A stretch of DNA of 64,000 nt from Chitinophaga rhizophila (GCF_019492185.1 NZ_JAICCF010000007.1:167800-231799), one strand, 5' to 3'. Shown: positions 9,808 through 19,754, counted from the first letter of the stretch. Notes: a model not told the origin generated them from the sequence alone. Translations and numbers: made by a program.

Positions 9808-10404
9808 ATGGACTTCACTCCGCTGACTGAGACATTGCTGAATGACTGGCTGACTGGCGATGACACCTGCTTTAAGCCTTTATTTGAACATTATTTCCCC
9901 CGCCTGAAGCGCTATGCAGCCGGCATTACCGGCGATCAGACCACAGGAGAAGAACTGGCCATGAACGTGTTACTGAAGATATGGCAGCAGAAAGCACGTA
10001 TTAGTAGTGTCCGGGATTTCGACAGTTACCTGTTTACAATGATGCGTTATGAGGTCATTAGCATGATCAGGCGGAAGAAGACTATTACCACTGCACTCAG
10101 CGAGACAACTGAGGAGACCCCTGCACACGAAGATATTCATGATACGATCAGCTACCGGGAACTGCTTCGCAGATATCGTCAGTGCCTGGATAAACTGCCT
10201 CCACGCCGCCGGGAAGCATTTATCCTGAACAGGGAAAAAGGTATGAGCTATGCAGAAATAGCTTCGCTGCTCAATGTCTCTATCTTCACCGTACAGAATC
10301 ATATTGCGTCCTCCCTGAAGTTTATGCGTACCGAGCTGCAGGACTACGCCGACTTCCTCCCCTTCGTAGCATTGGTTGCTGTACCAATGTTAACTGTATA
10401 TTAA
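9808..10404 (+). CDS. ECF RNA polymerase sigma-70 factor, Bacteroidota type
   Basis: A 198-residue ECF sigma factor. Region 2 is at about 20-85 (FKPLFEHYFPRLKRYAAGITGD ... ELAMNVLLKIWQQ) and region 4 at about 130-180 (CLDKLPPRRREAFILNREKGMSYAEIASLLNVS). The C-terminus is hydrophobic (FVALVAVPMLTVY), as in the divergent sigma gene. It starts the plus-strand system, followed after 63 bp by its cognate FecR. The two sigma factors are clearly different proteins, so this is not a simple inverted duplication. Confidence 0.95.
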   Translation: MDFTPLTETLLNDWLTGDDTCFKPLFEHYFPRLKRYAAGITGDQTTGEELAMNVLLKIWQQKARISSVRDFDSYLFTMMRYEVISMIRRKKTITTALSETTEETPAHEDIHDTISYRELLRRYRQCLDKLPPRRREAFILNREKGMSYAEIASLLNVSIFTVQNHIASSLKFMRTELQDYADFLPFVALVAVPMLTVY

Positions 10405-10467
10405 TTCAACTATTGTAGATAGTTGACTGCCTTCCCTCCCGACGTCCTTTAGCATGAATCAGCAATT

Positions 10468-11445
10468 ATGGACACTTACCAACCTGGCAGGGCAACACTC
10501 ATTGCCTATTTTGAAGGTACAATAACAGACGCCTCAACCCGTGCGGCGGTAGAAGCATACATTGCAGCAGATACCCATCCGTTGCTGGTGCAGGCCTGTA
10601 TGCAGACTGCCTGGGAAAACACCCGTAATATAGTAGTAACGCCTGCGGCACCTGCCGACTGGGACAAGTTCAGGATGATCGCAGGTATCAGGGAACACCG
10701 CCGTAAATCTGTGTGGCCTGCACTGGTAGTCGCGGCTACCTTACTGCTGCTGGTATCTTCTGTCCTACTGTATTATATACACCGGCGACCTCAGACTACG
10801 CCTGTTGCCTGGACAGAAATAGCTGCCGCTGCGCAGGAGCTGCGTACCGTACACCTGCAGGATGGCACTAAGCTGACATTGTTTCCAGGCGCGAAAATCC
10901 GCTATAATAACCAATACAACCATACAACGAGAGCACTGCAACTAACAGGACGTGCCTATTTTGAAGTAGCCACCGTTGCCGGTAAGCCATTTACAGTTGC
11001 CACCGGGCAATATACCACACAGGTACTGGGAACTTCCTTTGAAATAGCCGAAAAACCACATCAGCATGAATTGAAAGTAGTACTGGTATCGGGTAAGGTC
11101 AGACTGATGGATGCACAGCAACAGGTACTTTCCGACCTGCAACCTGACCAGCAGATCACTATACGTACAGACAACGCTGCCTATCATGTGCTGAAAGTTG
11201 ACGCAGGGTCCCTGGTTTCATGGACAGCGGGCCGGCTTTCCTACGATCAGGCCACGCTGGAAGAAGTCTGCACAGAACTGGAGAAGTGGTATGGTCAACA
11301 GATTATTATACATCGTGCAGCCCTGGAAAAGAAGCGCGTGACAGCCGACTTTGAGCACATGCCCTTGTCTGCTGTGATGGACATCCTCTCTGAGACGGCA
11401 GGGTTTACCTATAAAGAAGTGAACGGCCACATTGAAGTGTACTAG
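10468..11445 (+). CDS. FecR family anti-sigma factor with DUF4974
   Basis: A 325-residue membrane-bound anti-sigma factor: cytoplasmic N-terminal domain (1-80), a membrane helix at about 82-104, a periplasmic FecR domain (LQDGTKLTLFPGAKIRYNN, then AYFEVATVAGKPF and VLGTSFEIAEK) and a C-terminal DUF4974 domain (LSYDQATLEEVCTELEKWYG ... FTYKEVNGHIEVY). It should hold the upstream ECF sigma factor and be triggered by the STN domain of the downstream SusC. A hairpin terminator follows before susC. Confidence 0.95.
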   Translation: MDTYQPGRATLIAYFEGTITDASTRAAVEAYIAADTHPLLVQACMQTAWENTRNIVVTPAAPADWDKFRMIAGIREHRRKSVWPALVVAATLLLLVSSVLLYYIHRRPQTTPVAWTEIAAAAQELRTVHLQDGTKLTLFPGAKIRYNNQYNHTTRALQLTGRAYFEVATVAGKPFTVATGQYTTQVLGTSFEIAEKPHQHELKVVLVSGKVRLMDAQQQVLSDLQPDQQITIRTDNAAYHVLKVDAGSLVSWTAGRLSYDQATLEEVCTELEKWYGQQIIIHRAALEKKRVTADFEHMPLSAVMDILSETAGFTYKEVNGHIEVY

Positions 11446-11460
11446 GCCACAATAATAAAA

Positions 11461-11484
11461 AACGCCCCGTAGCAGCGGGGCGCT
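11461..11484 (+). terminator. Hairpin terminator or attenuator between fecR and susC
   Basis: CGCCCCG pairs with CGGGGCG around AGC-containing loop sequence, followed by a short CTTTAA run. It separates the regulatory pair from susC by a 120-bp gap, so susC may have its own sigma-dependent promoter, with partial read-through from fecR. The minus-strand system has no such hairpin in the same place. Confidence 0.6.
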
Positions 11485-11564
11485 TTAAGCAACTGACTGG
11501 TTTATCAGCCAAGTAACATTGTATGCAGGCATGAACCACCTGCAAAAGATTCAAGTGTAAAATA

Positions 11565-14500
11565 ATGAAAACATTTTTAACGCATCGTTTATTGATGCTG
11601 GTCATCCTATTGACTGTATGCAGCCAACTATCGGCGCAGCAGCCCATGGAACGAATGATCACTTTCAAAGGCAGCGCCCTCACCGTGCAGCAGTTCCTTC
11701 AGCAGGTGAAAAGCCAGCAGCAGCTTCAATTCACATTTGACGAAGATGTCAATGCCTTATTATCTCGTACTATCCGCATCCGTAAGAACCCTGTTGCTTT
11801 GAAAGAAGCACTTGACTGGCTCTCTGCCGATGCCTCCATCCAATGCCGCATTCTGAACAACTATGCCATCCTGAGCGTCATACCCGTTGCACAGAAAACA
11901 CCTCCTGGCACACCCGTCTCTGCATCCATGGAGCTACCGCAACCCTCTACCAAAGCACTGGGAGAAGTAGTCGTAACAGCGCTCGGCATCAAAAAAAGTG
12001 AGCGTAACCTTGGCTATGCCGTTACGCAACTATCTGCTAAAGATGTCAGCGACGTACCACAACCAAACGTCATGAACAGCCTGGCAGCACGGGTACCTGG
12101 TGTAAGCGTCCGTAGTACAGGCGCAGATCCCGGGTCCAGTGTAATGGTGACTATCCGCGGACAGTCCTCTATCAGCAAAGACAATCAGCCCCTTTATGTA
12201 GTAGATGGCGTACCAGTAGCGCCGGCTATACAGAACCCTTCACAGGCAGTTGATGGCAAACAGACTGTTGATTATGGCAGTCCTATCAGCGATATCAGCG
12301 CAGACGATATTGCCAGCATCACCGTATTGAAAGGTGCAAGCGCCGCCGCCCTGTATGGTAGCCGCGCCGGTTCAGGAGTAATCCTGATCACTACCAAATC
12401 AGGCGCTGCTAAGAAAGGATTGGGTGTAAGCTTCAACTCCACCGCTATGTTTGACAAAGCATGGATGTTTCCCCATTTCCAACATGAATTTGGCTCCGGA
12501 GACTGGACCGGTTCAGACAATACTATCAGCACAGGGGCATGGGGACCGAAACTGAATACCGGCCGTAAACTGGTACAGTGGAACAGTCCCTTAGATGAAA
12601 ACGGCCAGCCCGTGCCGCTTGACTGGGTATCCCATCCGGATAGGGTAAAAGACTTCTTCCGCACTGGCCAGACCTTTACCAACAATATTGCGGTATCTAA
12701 AAGTACAGACGCTGGCAATTTCCGCTTGTCTTATGGCAATATGCAGAACAAAGGTATTGTACCTAATACCGGCCTGAAACGTGACAACCTGACCTTCTCC
12801 GGCACTTACCACCTGAACAAATCCATCCATGTAAGTACTAACCTTGCTTATACCAATAACCGTAGTGACAACCGCCCCTCCGCCTATACAGAGAGTGTGA
12901 CGATGCAGGTATATAAACTTACACCGAATGTTGATATACATGCATTGCGCAACTATTGGGTACCTGGCAGAGAAGGATTGCAACAATACAATCCTTACAG
13001 TACTGATGATAACCCATGGCTGATCGCATATGAAGAAACGAACAGTTATACCCGTAACCGTATCACCGGCAATGTGCAGGCATCCTTTGATATCAGACCC
13101 GACCTGACACTCATGGTACGCACCGGGCTGGATTACTATGCGCTGAACGAAGATCAGCGCAGACCATTTAGTGCCAAGAGAAATCCCAGAGGCGCTTATG
13201 TAGTAAAGAATGACCACTTTAAGGAGCAGAACAGCGACTTCCTGCTGACCTACAAGCCGGTTATTAAAAGTCCGCTGAAGGTATCCGTTGCAGCAGGCGG
13301 TAACCGCATGGACCAGGAAGTGATGACCAATGCACAGTCTACAGGCATCCTCACCCTACCTGGCGTATATAACCTGTCTAATGCAGCAGCAGGCTCCCTG
13401 GTAAACACGCAGTCATATACCAGGAAACGTATCAACAGCGTGTATGGCATTGGTGAAGTCAGCTATAACAATTACCTCTTCCTGAACCTGACTGCGCGCA
13501 ATGACTGGAGCAGTACCCTTCCTAAAGGCAACAATTCCTACTTCTACCCTTCGGTGTCACTGAGCGCTATCGTATCGGATATACTGAACATCAAATGGCA
13601 GGAACTGTCTTACCTGAAGCTACGTGCCAACTGGTCGCAGGTAGGTGCTGACACCGACCCCTATCAGCTGTACAACACCGTGCCATTCAGTACAGACTGG
13701 GGCAGTGTGAAACGGGCTACTATCAGCTTCAACCAGAAGAACAGTTTACTGAAACCGGAAATAGCCACTTCCTATGAAGCAGGTATTGACGCCAGCTTCT
13801 TTAAAGATCGCATAGGCTTTAATCTAACCTGGTATAAGACCAATAACCGCAATCAGATCATCCAGGTACCTACTACTATTGCTTCTGGCGCCAGTACAAT
13901 GCTGATTAACGCCGGCAATATCCAGAACAGCGGTTGGGAAGTAGGCCTGAATCTCGTACCGGTAAAAAGCGCTATCACCTGGAAGTCTGACATCAACTTC
14001 ACCCGCAATGTCAACAAGGTGATTACACTTACTCCGGCAGTGACCAGCTATATGTTAGGCAGCACAGATGGAAGTAACATCCAGTACCTGATCAGGGAGG
14101 GTACTAAAATGGGCGATTTCTACACCAGAAGCTGGGTGAAAGTGAAAGAAGGCCCATATGCCGGACAGGCGTTACTGAACAGCAATGGCTTACAGCAGCA
14201 GGATGCCGAGTTTGTAAAGATCGGTAACTACAACCCCGACTTCATGATAGGCTTCAATAACAATCTGCAATACAAGCGTCTTACCCTGAATTTTCTGATA
14301 GACTGGCGCAAAGGCGGCTCGTATTATTCCTATGTAGCAAAAAGCCTGATCCAGGACGGCCGTACTAAGAATACGCTGCGCGGAAGAGATGCCGCGCACG
14401 GCGGACTGACATGGACAGATGCCAATGGTACATTGCGGGACGATGGAATGTTGATGGAAGGAGTTCTTGACAATGGCGATGGTTCGTACCGTCCGAATGA

Positions 14501-14822
14501 TAAGATCATTGATGCAGCCACCTACTACGACAACAAATACTGGAAATACTACGAGAACGAGACCTATACAGCCACATATGTCAAGCTGAAGGAAGTGTCG
14601 CTGACCTATGCCTTCAACAATATCCTTCTGCAGCGCATTCCATTCCTGAGTAATTTATCCTTGTCGCTGATCGGTAGTAATCTCTATACGTGGACGGCGG
14701 CCAGAAACGGGTATGATCCTGAGATCACTATGAGCCTTTCCAATCAGCGCTATCAGGGCGTAGGTCACTGGACCTTGCCGGGTACCCGCTCTTACGGTGC
14801 AAAACTCAGCTGTAACTTTTAA
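11565..14822 (+). CDS. SusC/RagA family TonB-linked outer-membrane protein with STN domain
   Basis: A 1085-residue TonB-dependent transporter. The signal peptide ends at about residue 25 (CSQLSAQ), an STN domain covers about 30-105 and a short linker leads directly into the plug (EVVVTALGIKKSERNLGYAV, NSLAARVPGVSV, then ASAAALYGSRAGSGVILITTKSG) and the barrel. The carboxypeptidase-regulatory-like domain usual between STN and plug in Bacteroidota SusC proteins is not visible. The STN domain ties it to the FecR upstream. It is followed after 11 bp by the broken susD gene and then a phosphoesterase, which suggests a phosphorylated substrate. Confidence 0.96.
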   Translation: MKTFLTHRLLMLVILLTVCSQLSAQQPMERMITFKGSALTVQQFLQQVKSQQQLQFTFDEDVNALLSRTIRIRKNPVALKEALDWLSADASIQCRILNNYAILSVIPVAQKTPPGTPVSASMELPQPSTKALGEVVVTALGIKKSERNLGYAVTQLSAKDVSDVPQPNVMNSLAARVPGVSVRSTGADPGSSVMVTIRGQSSISKDNQPLYVVDGVPVAPAIQNPSQAVDGKQTVDYGSPISDISADDIASITVLKGASAAALYGSRAGSGVILITTKSGAAKKGLGVSFNSTAMFDKAWMFPHFQHEFGSGDWTGSDNTISTGAWGPKLNTGRKLVQWNSPLDENGQPVPLDWVSHPDRVKDFFRTGQTFTNNIAVSKSTDAGNFRLSYGNMQNKGIVPNTGLKRDNLTFSGTYHLNKSIHVSTNLAYTNNRSDNRPSAYTESVTMQVYKLTPNVDIHALRNYWVPGREGLQQYNPYSTDDNPWLIAYEETNSYTRNRITGNVQASFDIRPDLTLMVRTGLDYYALNEDQRRPFSAKRNPRGAYVVKNDHFKEQNSDFLLTYKPVIKSPLKVSVAAGGNRMDQEVMTNAQSTGILTLPGVYNLSNAAAGSLVNTQSYTRKRINSVYGIGEVSYNNYLFLNLTARNDWSSTLPKGNNSYFYPSVSLSAIVSDILNIKWQELSYLKLRANWSQVGADTDPYQLYNTVPFSTDWGSVKRATISFNQKNSLLKPEIATSYEAGIDASFFKDRIGFNLTWYKTNNRNQIIQVPTTIASGASTMLINAGNIQNSGWEVGLNLVPVKSAITWKSDINFTRNVNKVITLTPAVTSYMLGSTDGSNIQYLIREGTKMGDFYTRSWVKVKEGPYAGQALLNSNGLQQQDAEFVKIGNYNPDFMIGFNNNLQYKRLTLNFLIDWRKGGSYYSYVAKSLIQDGRTKNTLRGRDAAHGGLTWTDANGTLRDDGMLMEGVLDNGDGSYRPNDKIIDAATYYDNKYWKYYENETYTATYVKLKEVSLTYAFNNILLQRIPFLSNLSLSLIGSNLYTWTAARNGYDPEITMSLSNQRYQGVGHWTLPGTRSYGAKLSCNF

Positions 14823-14833
14823 TCTGCAATATC

Positions 14834-16303
14834 ATGAAACGAGCTAATATACTATACAGCCTACTCACGGCTATTACATTCACTTCCTGTACGAAGGGTT
14901 TTGAAGACATCAACACAAATCCTAACAGTCCGTCGGTAACCAGACCGGAATATCACCTTACGGAGGCTGTGACACAGACGGCCTATGCCTATGCAGAAAA
15001 CGGTTTTACCAGAAGACCAGCTGCGCTGGGGCGTTACATTACCCTGATCCGTAACAACGACTATGAACTGTTCCGATGGACGTCGGTAGACTGGTCAGAC
15101 ATCTACCAACGTGCTATGGTCATTAAAACCATGCAACAGGAAGGCGCGGCTACCGGTCAGCCGGCATACGTAGCTGCCGGCAATGTGCTGCTTGCATTCA
15201 ATATTGCTTATCTCACCGACCTTTATGGCGATATACCTTATTCAAAAGCTTTGCAGTCTGTAGAAAACGGTAATATCAAACCCACCTATGACCGCCAGGA
15301 AGATGTTTATAAAAGTCTGCTGTCATTACTGAAGGAGGCCAACACCCAGTTAATGACAGCAGGCAATGGCCTGAACGCATCCGCAGATGCTATGTTCAGC
15401 GGCGATGCCCTCAAATGGCGCAAGCTGGCCAACTCTCTTCGCCTGCGTATGTTGCTGCGTTGCTCAAAGAACTACACAACTGCTTTCACGGAGATGCAGG
15501 AAATATTGAACAACAAATAAGAGTACCCTATCATGGAAAGTAATGCAGATAATGCCGAGGTACCGTACCTGGGTGTCAAGAAAGATGATAGCTGGCCCGG
15601 CGGACCACTGAACATGATAGACAATGACTTCCTGAAAACGAAAGCCAGCAAAGAGCTGGTAGACGCCCTGACCGCACGGAATGATCCCAGGCTTGAATGC
15701 TGGATTGCACCGGTAGCCAGCAAAGAAGGCGCGACCGTAGACCAGCACACATACGTAGGCATCCCGCATGCAGTTACTAATCCGGCAGACTATAATGGCG
15801 GAGAGGCACACCAGTCCACGCTATCTTCTTTTTTCAGACAGGATAAACCGACCTTATTAAAAGCCAGTCTGATGGTGTATCCGGAAGTATGTTTCATCAT
15901 TGCCGAGGCTTTGCAAAGAGGCAAGGTTACAATGAACGGTACAACTGCAGAGCGTATGTATAATAATGGTATCAGTGCATCCATGGAATACTATGGCCTG
16001 ACTGCAGAAGCAGCGAAACGCGGTTATTATGAACAAGCTGCCGTTAAGTACAATGGCAGCCTTGAACAGCTGATTACACAGAAATGGATTGCGATGACAT
16101 TCCGTGGCGCAGAAGGCTGGTTTGATTTCCGCCGTACGGGGTACCCGGCATTTACGACAGGACCTATGGCATTCCAGCCAAAGTTCCCGGTAAGATATGC
16201 CTGGCCAACCACTGAGCAGGATGTGAACTTTGATAACTACCAGGCAGCAGTTAGGGTATTTGGTCCGGATGATATTAATACAAAAATGTGGTACCTGCAA
16301 TAA
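14834..16303 (+). pseudogene. SusD/RagB-like lipoprotein gene interrupted by an in-frame TAA
   Basis: Two open segments (14834-15520 and 15533-16303) lie in the same reading frame and together form one SusD-like_2 protein of about 489 residues. The lipobox is TFTSC with a following KGFEDINTNPNSP, typical of this SusD branch. The first part ends LNNK and a TAA at 15518-15520 interrupts it; reading through gives EYPIMESNADNAEVPYLGVKKDDSW, a normal continuation, and the C-terminal part has the expected QKWIAMTFRGAEGWFDFRRTGYP block. One base change explains the break. Either the gene is a fresh nonsense mutant, the base is an error, or the stop is read through. The rest shows no decay. Confidence 0.85.
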
Positions 16304-16312
16304 AGATAAACG

Positions 16313-17632
16313 ATGAAAACTGACACATTAGCTAGACGTAGTTTCTTATCACGCGTTGTGAAAGCAGGCGCGCTGCTCCCTTTAACGGGGGCAGCAGCGT
16401 TTGCTGATTCTGCTACTACGTCTATACCTGAACAAGCGGATGGATACGCGGCTACACAATTCCCCGACCGTATCATACTTACCGTCACAAAAGACCCTGC
16501 TACCAGCGCTGGTATTAACTGGCGTAGTGCAGCTGGCATACAAACGTCATTTGTAGAATACACTACTGCCGATGCAGATCCTGCATTCGCGGCAAAGGCT
16601 ACCAAAGTCAATGCAAACAGTACTCCCTTTCACTTCGACCAACTACATGTAACTTATCACCAGGTCACGCTTACCGGATTGCAACCCGATACACTATACA
16701 CTTACCGGGTAGGTAGCGATAGCGGCTGGAGCGAATGGCTGCAATTCAGAACGGCATCAGCAATGCCTGGTAAGACCTCCCTTATCTACCTGGGAGACGC
16801 ACAGGTAGGTATCCGTCCGTTCTGGAGCCGTGTACTCAGAAAAGCCTATGCACAGTTACCGGATGCACAGGCTGTCATCCACGCAGGAGACCTTGTTAAC
16901 CGTGCCAATAATGACGATGAATGGGGGCAATGGTTTGAAGCAGGAGGATATATACATGGCAGCATTCCCTCACTGGTGACACCGGGCAATCATGAATATA
17001 CGCATGAGGACGGGCTACCTCACCTCTCCCTTTTCTGGAAACCGCAATTTGGTCTGCCGGCTAATGGTACCGGTCATTCGGCATTGGAAGGCACTGTATT
17101 TTATACAGACATCCAGGGTGTACGCATTATTTCACTGAATACGATGATGATGGAAGAAGCAACGTCAGATACGCTCATCGCAATGCAGGTAAAATGGCTG
17201 GAGGCAACGCTGGAAAATAACCCTCATCAGTGGACAATAGTGACGATGCACCATCCGGTCTTTTCTACCAAGAAGGGGCGCTATAATGAGAAAGTACAAA
17301 CACATTTCAAGCCTGTATTTGATAAGTATCGCGTAGACATTGTATTACAGGGACACGACCATGCTTACGGACGAGGCATGCGGCATATTGCCCCTTACGG
17401 CACCATGTATGTAGTATCCGTAAGCGGCTCAAAGATGTATGAACATGAGAAAATGGAATGGGCGGATGTAGTAGCCGGACATCTGCAGCTATATCAGCTG
17501 ATTACCATTGAAGGAGATACACTGGCATTCAGCTCCCATCTTGCTACAGGAGAACTGTTCGATTCATTTACCCTCAAAAAGCGACGCAACAAACCGAACA
17601 GCTGTATAGAAGGAAAGAAAATATCAAAATAG
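16313..17632 (+). CDS. Tat-exported purple acid phosphatase-like metallophosphoesterase
   Basis: A 439-residue enzyme with a twin-arginine signal (ARRSFLSRV at about 8-16) and a hydrophobic stretch after it. An N-terminal fibronectin-like domain (about 55-145, with LTVTKDPATSAGINWRS and TYRVGSDSGWSEW) precedes the calcineurin-type metal centre: GDAQVG, HAGDLVN, GNHEY, MHHPVF and GHDHAYGR, all five metal-binding blocks being present. This is the purple acid phosphatase plan, hydrolysing phosphomonoesters with a dimetal site outside the cytoplasm. It starts 9 bp after the SusD stop in the same operon, so it may release phosphate or the organic part of a phosphorylated compound at the cell envelope. 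Confidence 0.92.
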   Translation: MKTDTLARRSFLSRVVKAGALLPLTGAAAFADSATTSIPEQADGYAATQFPDRIILTVTKDPATSAGINWRSAAGIQTSFVEYTTADADPAFAAKATKVNANSTPFHFDQLHVTYHQVTLTGLQPDTLYTYRVGSDSGWSEWLQFRTASAMPGKTSLIYLGDAQVGIRPFWSRVLRKAYAQLPDAQAVIHAGDLVNRANNDDEWGQWFEAGGYIHGSIPSLVTPGNHEYTHEDGLPHLSLFWKPQFGLPANGTGHSALEGTVFYTDIQGVRIISLNTMMMEEATSDTLIAMQVKWLEATLENNPHQWTIVTMHHPVFSTKKGRYNEKVQTHFKPVFDKYRVDIVLQGHDHAYGRGMRHIAPYGTMYVVSVSGSKMYEHEKMEWADVVAGHLQLYQLITIEGDTLAFSSHLATGELFDSFTLKKRRNKPNSCIEGKKISK

Positions 17633-17633
17633 C

Positions 17634-18554
17634 TTATTTATTCAGCCATTGATTACCGCGTAACCAGTTTTCCAGTCGTTCAAACCAATGTTCGTCAGGA
17701 TTACTGGTGCGCAACCCAAAACCGTGTCCGCCGCGCTGGTAGACATGCAATTCTGCGGGAACCTTGTGTTGAACAAGCGCTGTATAAAACGCAATACTGT
17801 TACCTACGACAACTGTTTTATCGTCGCTGGCATGTACCAGGAACGTGGGCGGCGTACGGGAAGTTACCTGCTGCTCGTTACTAAACATATGCACTTTTTC
17901 TGCCGGGGCATCATCGCCTATCAGATTCTTTTTAGACCCCTTATGTGTAAGACTGTCTTCCATACTCACCACCGGATATACAAGTACGAGGAAGTCGGGA
18001 CGCAGATTTGTGCCTTCGGGATTTGGAATATATGCTTTATCGAAATGCGTACCGGCTGTGGCAGCCAGATGCCCACCGGCAGAAGAGCCCATCAGTCCTA
18101 CCCTGTTAACATCTACATGCCACTCCTTCGCATGCTGCCGCAGCAGCCGGATAGCCTGCTGTGCATCCTGCAAAGGCCCTGTATTACGATCCCACATGGT
18201 AGCATCATCAGGCATCCTGTATTTCAATACCAGCACCGTAATACCAAGATCATTGAGTTTTCGGGCGAAGTTGATGCCCTCGTGTGAATAAGCAAGAAAG
18301 GTATAGCCTCCGCCCGGACAAACCACCATCGCCGTTCCATTGGCTTTATCAGGTGGTGCACGAAAAAGCTGCACAGTAGGAACAGACACCTTTTGGAAAG
18401 ACAGGCTGCCTTCTTTCTCATTTTTTATTTCCTGGTTGGGAGCTTTACGACTATTGACTACACTATCAGGATATAAGGGCATAAACTCCTGTGCGCTGGC
18501 AATTGCGGGCATTGTTAAAGTAATGGCTAACAAATGCCATAAACGTATCTTCAT
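17634..18554 (-). CDS. Secreted alpha/beta hydrolase (esterase/lipase, acetylxylan-esterase-like)
   Basis: A 306-residue enzyme with a signal peptide (1-21, ending AIASAQ). The oxyanion region is VVCPGGGY (about 77-84) and the nucleophile motif is G-S-S-A-G with Ser158; the acid lies in HASDDKTVV and the histidine in QRGGHGFGL. This matches the BD-FAE/Axe-type carbohydrate esterases of Bacteroidota, which remove acetyl or feruloyl groups from hemicellulose. It converges with the phosphatase gene, the stops being only about 1 bp apart. The exact ester substrate is not known from sequence. Confidence 0.88.
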   Translation of the reverse strand: MKIRLWHLLAITLTMPAIASAQEFMPLYPDSVVNSRKAPNQEIKNEKEGSLSFQKVSVPTVQLFRAPPDKANGTAMVVCPGGGYTFLAYSHEGINFARKLNDLGITVLVLKYRMPDDATMWDRNTGPLQDAQQAIRLLRQHAKEWHVDVNRVGLMGSSAGGHLAATAGTHFDKAYIPNPEGTNLRPDFLVLVYPVVSMEDSLTHKGSKKNLIGDDAPAEKVHMFSNEQQVTSRTPPTFLVHASDDKTVVVGNSIAFYTALVQHKVPAELHVYQRGGHGFGLRTSNPDEHWFERLENWLRGNQWLNK

Positions 18555-18610
18555 GTGGAATATTTTCGTTGCGGAAGATAGTTAATAAATCTGTTTTTAA
18601 TAATAGCAGA

Positions 18611-19066
18611 AAATGTATACTACATATTGCCGGACCAGCGTAGTTGGTGAATACACGCCTGCGCAGACAAGGCTACCTGGATGCACTGAAGAAGCAGGGT
18701 ATCCCATACAATTTGGATCTGATGCTGTCTTACGATCTTACCAAAGAAAAGGTAAAGATCTACATGAAAAATTTCGTGGAACAGAACAACCCGCCGGACG
18801 CTCTATTTGCACTTAATCACCTTACTGCTACCACCGCCATGATAGTGATCAGAAACAAGGGATTGCGTATTCCCGGAGATAACGCGATTGCCGGCTTTCT
18901 TAAAGACGGCTCTGCCGGCCTGGAATATCCTGGTTTAACAAGCCTTGCTCAACCTACCGCCGAAACAGGCCGCGAAGCGGCTGAAATGCGGTTACTGAAA
19001 ATACAGGCATCAGTAAAAAACGACTATTCCATCAGAAAAGCACCATCCGTGCAGCAGCCGACCTGA
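18611..19066 (+). pseudogene. Remnant of a LacI-family transcriptional regulator
   Basis: Reading from 18611 gives ILHIAGPA, a TAG at 18641-18643, then LVNTRLRRQGYLDALKKQGI, which is the effector-binding domain pattern of LacI regulators (HIAGP...R..GY.DAL). Later PPDALFALNHLTATTAMIVI, KGLRIPGDNAIAGF and YPGLTSLAQPTAETGREAAEM fit the same family. The whole DNA-binding domain and the first part of the sugar-binding domain are missing, and the C-terminal residues look frameshifted. Only about 140 residues are left of a usual 330-345, so this is a decayed gene. It may once have controlled the neighbouring esterase. Confidence 0.8.
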
Positions 19067-19169
19067 CTAATGATAGGCGAAGCAACTATCTCCTGACACC
19101 AGCATATTGCAATGAACAATCAGCCGTATCACAGCTACGCTTACAGGCTACCGGTATAACAGCTAAGTC

Positions 19170-19754
19170 CTAACTCCTATCGCTAACTCCAAACTTTATA
19201 CCTGCATCTCTGAACAAAGCTTTAATCATGGCCAGCTTGTCTGCGCACAACGGTTCCATATGAAACCTTGAATCGCTTTCTCGCGTATTGGCACATTGAA
19301 AACATATCTCTATGAAGGCCAACGCTTTTCCTTCAGCATCTGCAAAAGTAATCGCGTGATGTGGTATATAGCAGTCATGTACAGTATGTGCGCCTGTACA
19401 GCCATAATTAAACAACAGGTCCGTAAGTTGTCCGATCTGTTCCGCGTTCAGTAACACCCTTTCCTTCACTACCAGCGGCATCACCGTATCTTCTAGCATC
19501 TGCGGGTCTGCACTGTATATCTCAAACTGCTTTTTGTCAGATATCGTCACTACTCCATCAAAGGAGATCAATTGTATCTGAGCAGCCTTGTCAAATGGGT
19601 GGAATGTCATGCGCGTTTCAGGACCATAAGTATGCTTTCTTACACAATGATTCGGAAGTTGCTGGTCGCCCGGTGCAGGTTTTACCGGCTTAACAGATTG
19701 CGCATGTAACAGAGAAACAATCAACAGTAACGGGATAAAAAGTATTCTTTTCAA
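19170..19754 (-). CDS. Exported protein of unknown function
   Basis: A 194-residue protein with a clear signal peptide (1-18, ending LLHAQ) and no lipobox cysteine. The mature part has five cysteines, including CFQC and GCTG, and a pattern QLTDLLFNYGC...CYIPHHAITFADAEGKALAFIEICFQC that looks like a compact secreted domain. I do not recognise the family. It faces away from the 110-bp repeat array, which lies just upstream of its start. Confidence 0.75.
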   Translation of the reverse strand: MKRILFIPLLLIVSLLHAQSVKPVKPAPGDQQLPNHCVRKHTYGPETRMTFHPFDKAAQIQLISFDGVVTISDKKQFEIYSADPQMLEDTVMPLVVKERVLLNAEQIGQLTDLLFNYGCTGAHTVHDCYIPHHAITFADAEGKALAFIEICFQCANTRESDSRFHMEPLCADKLAMIKALFRDAGIKFGVSDRS

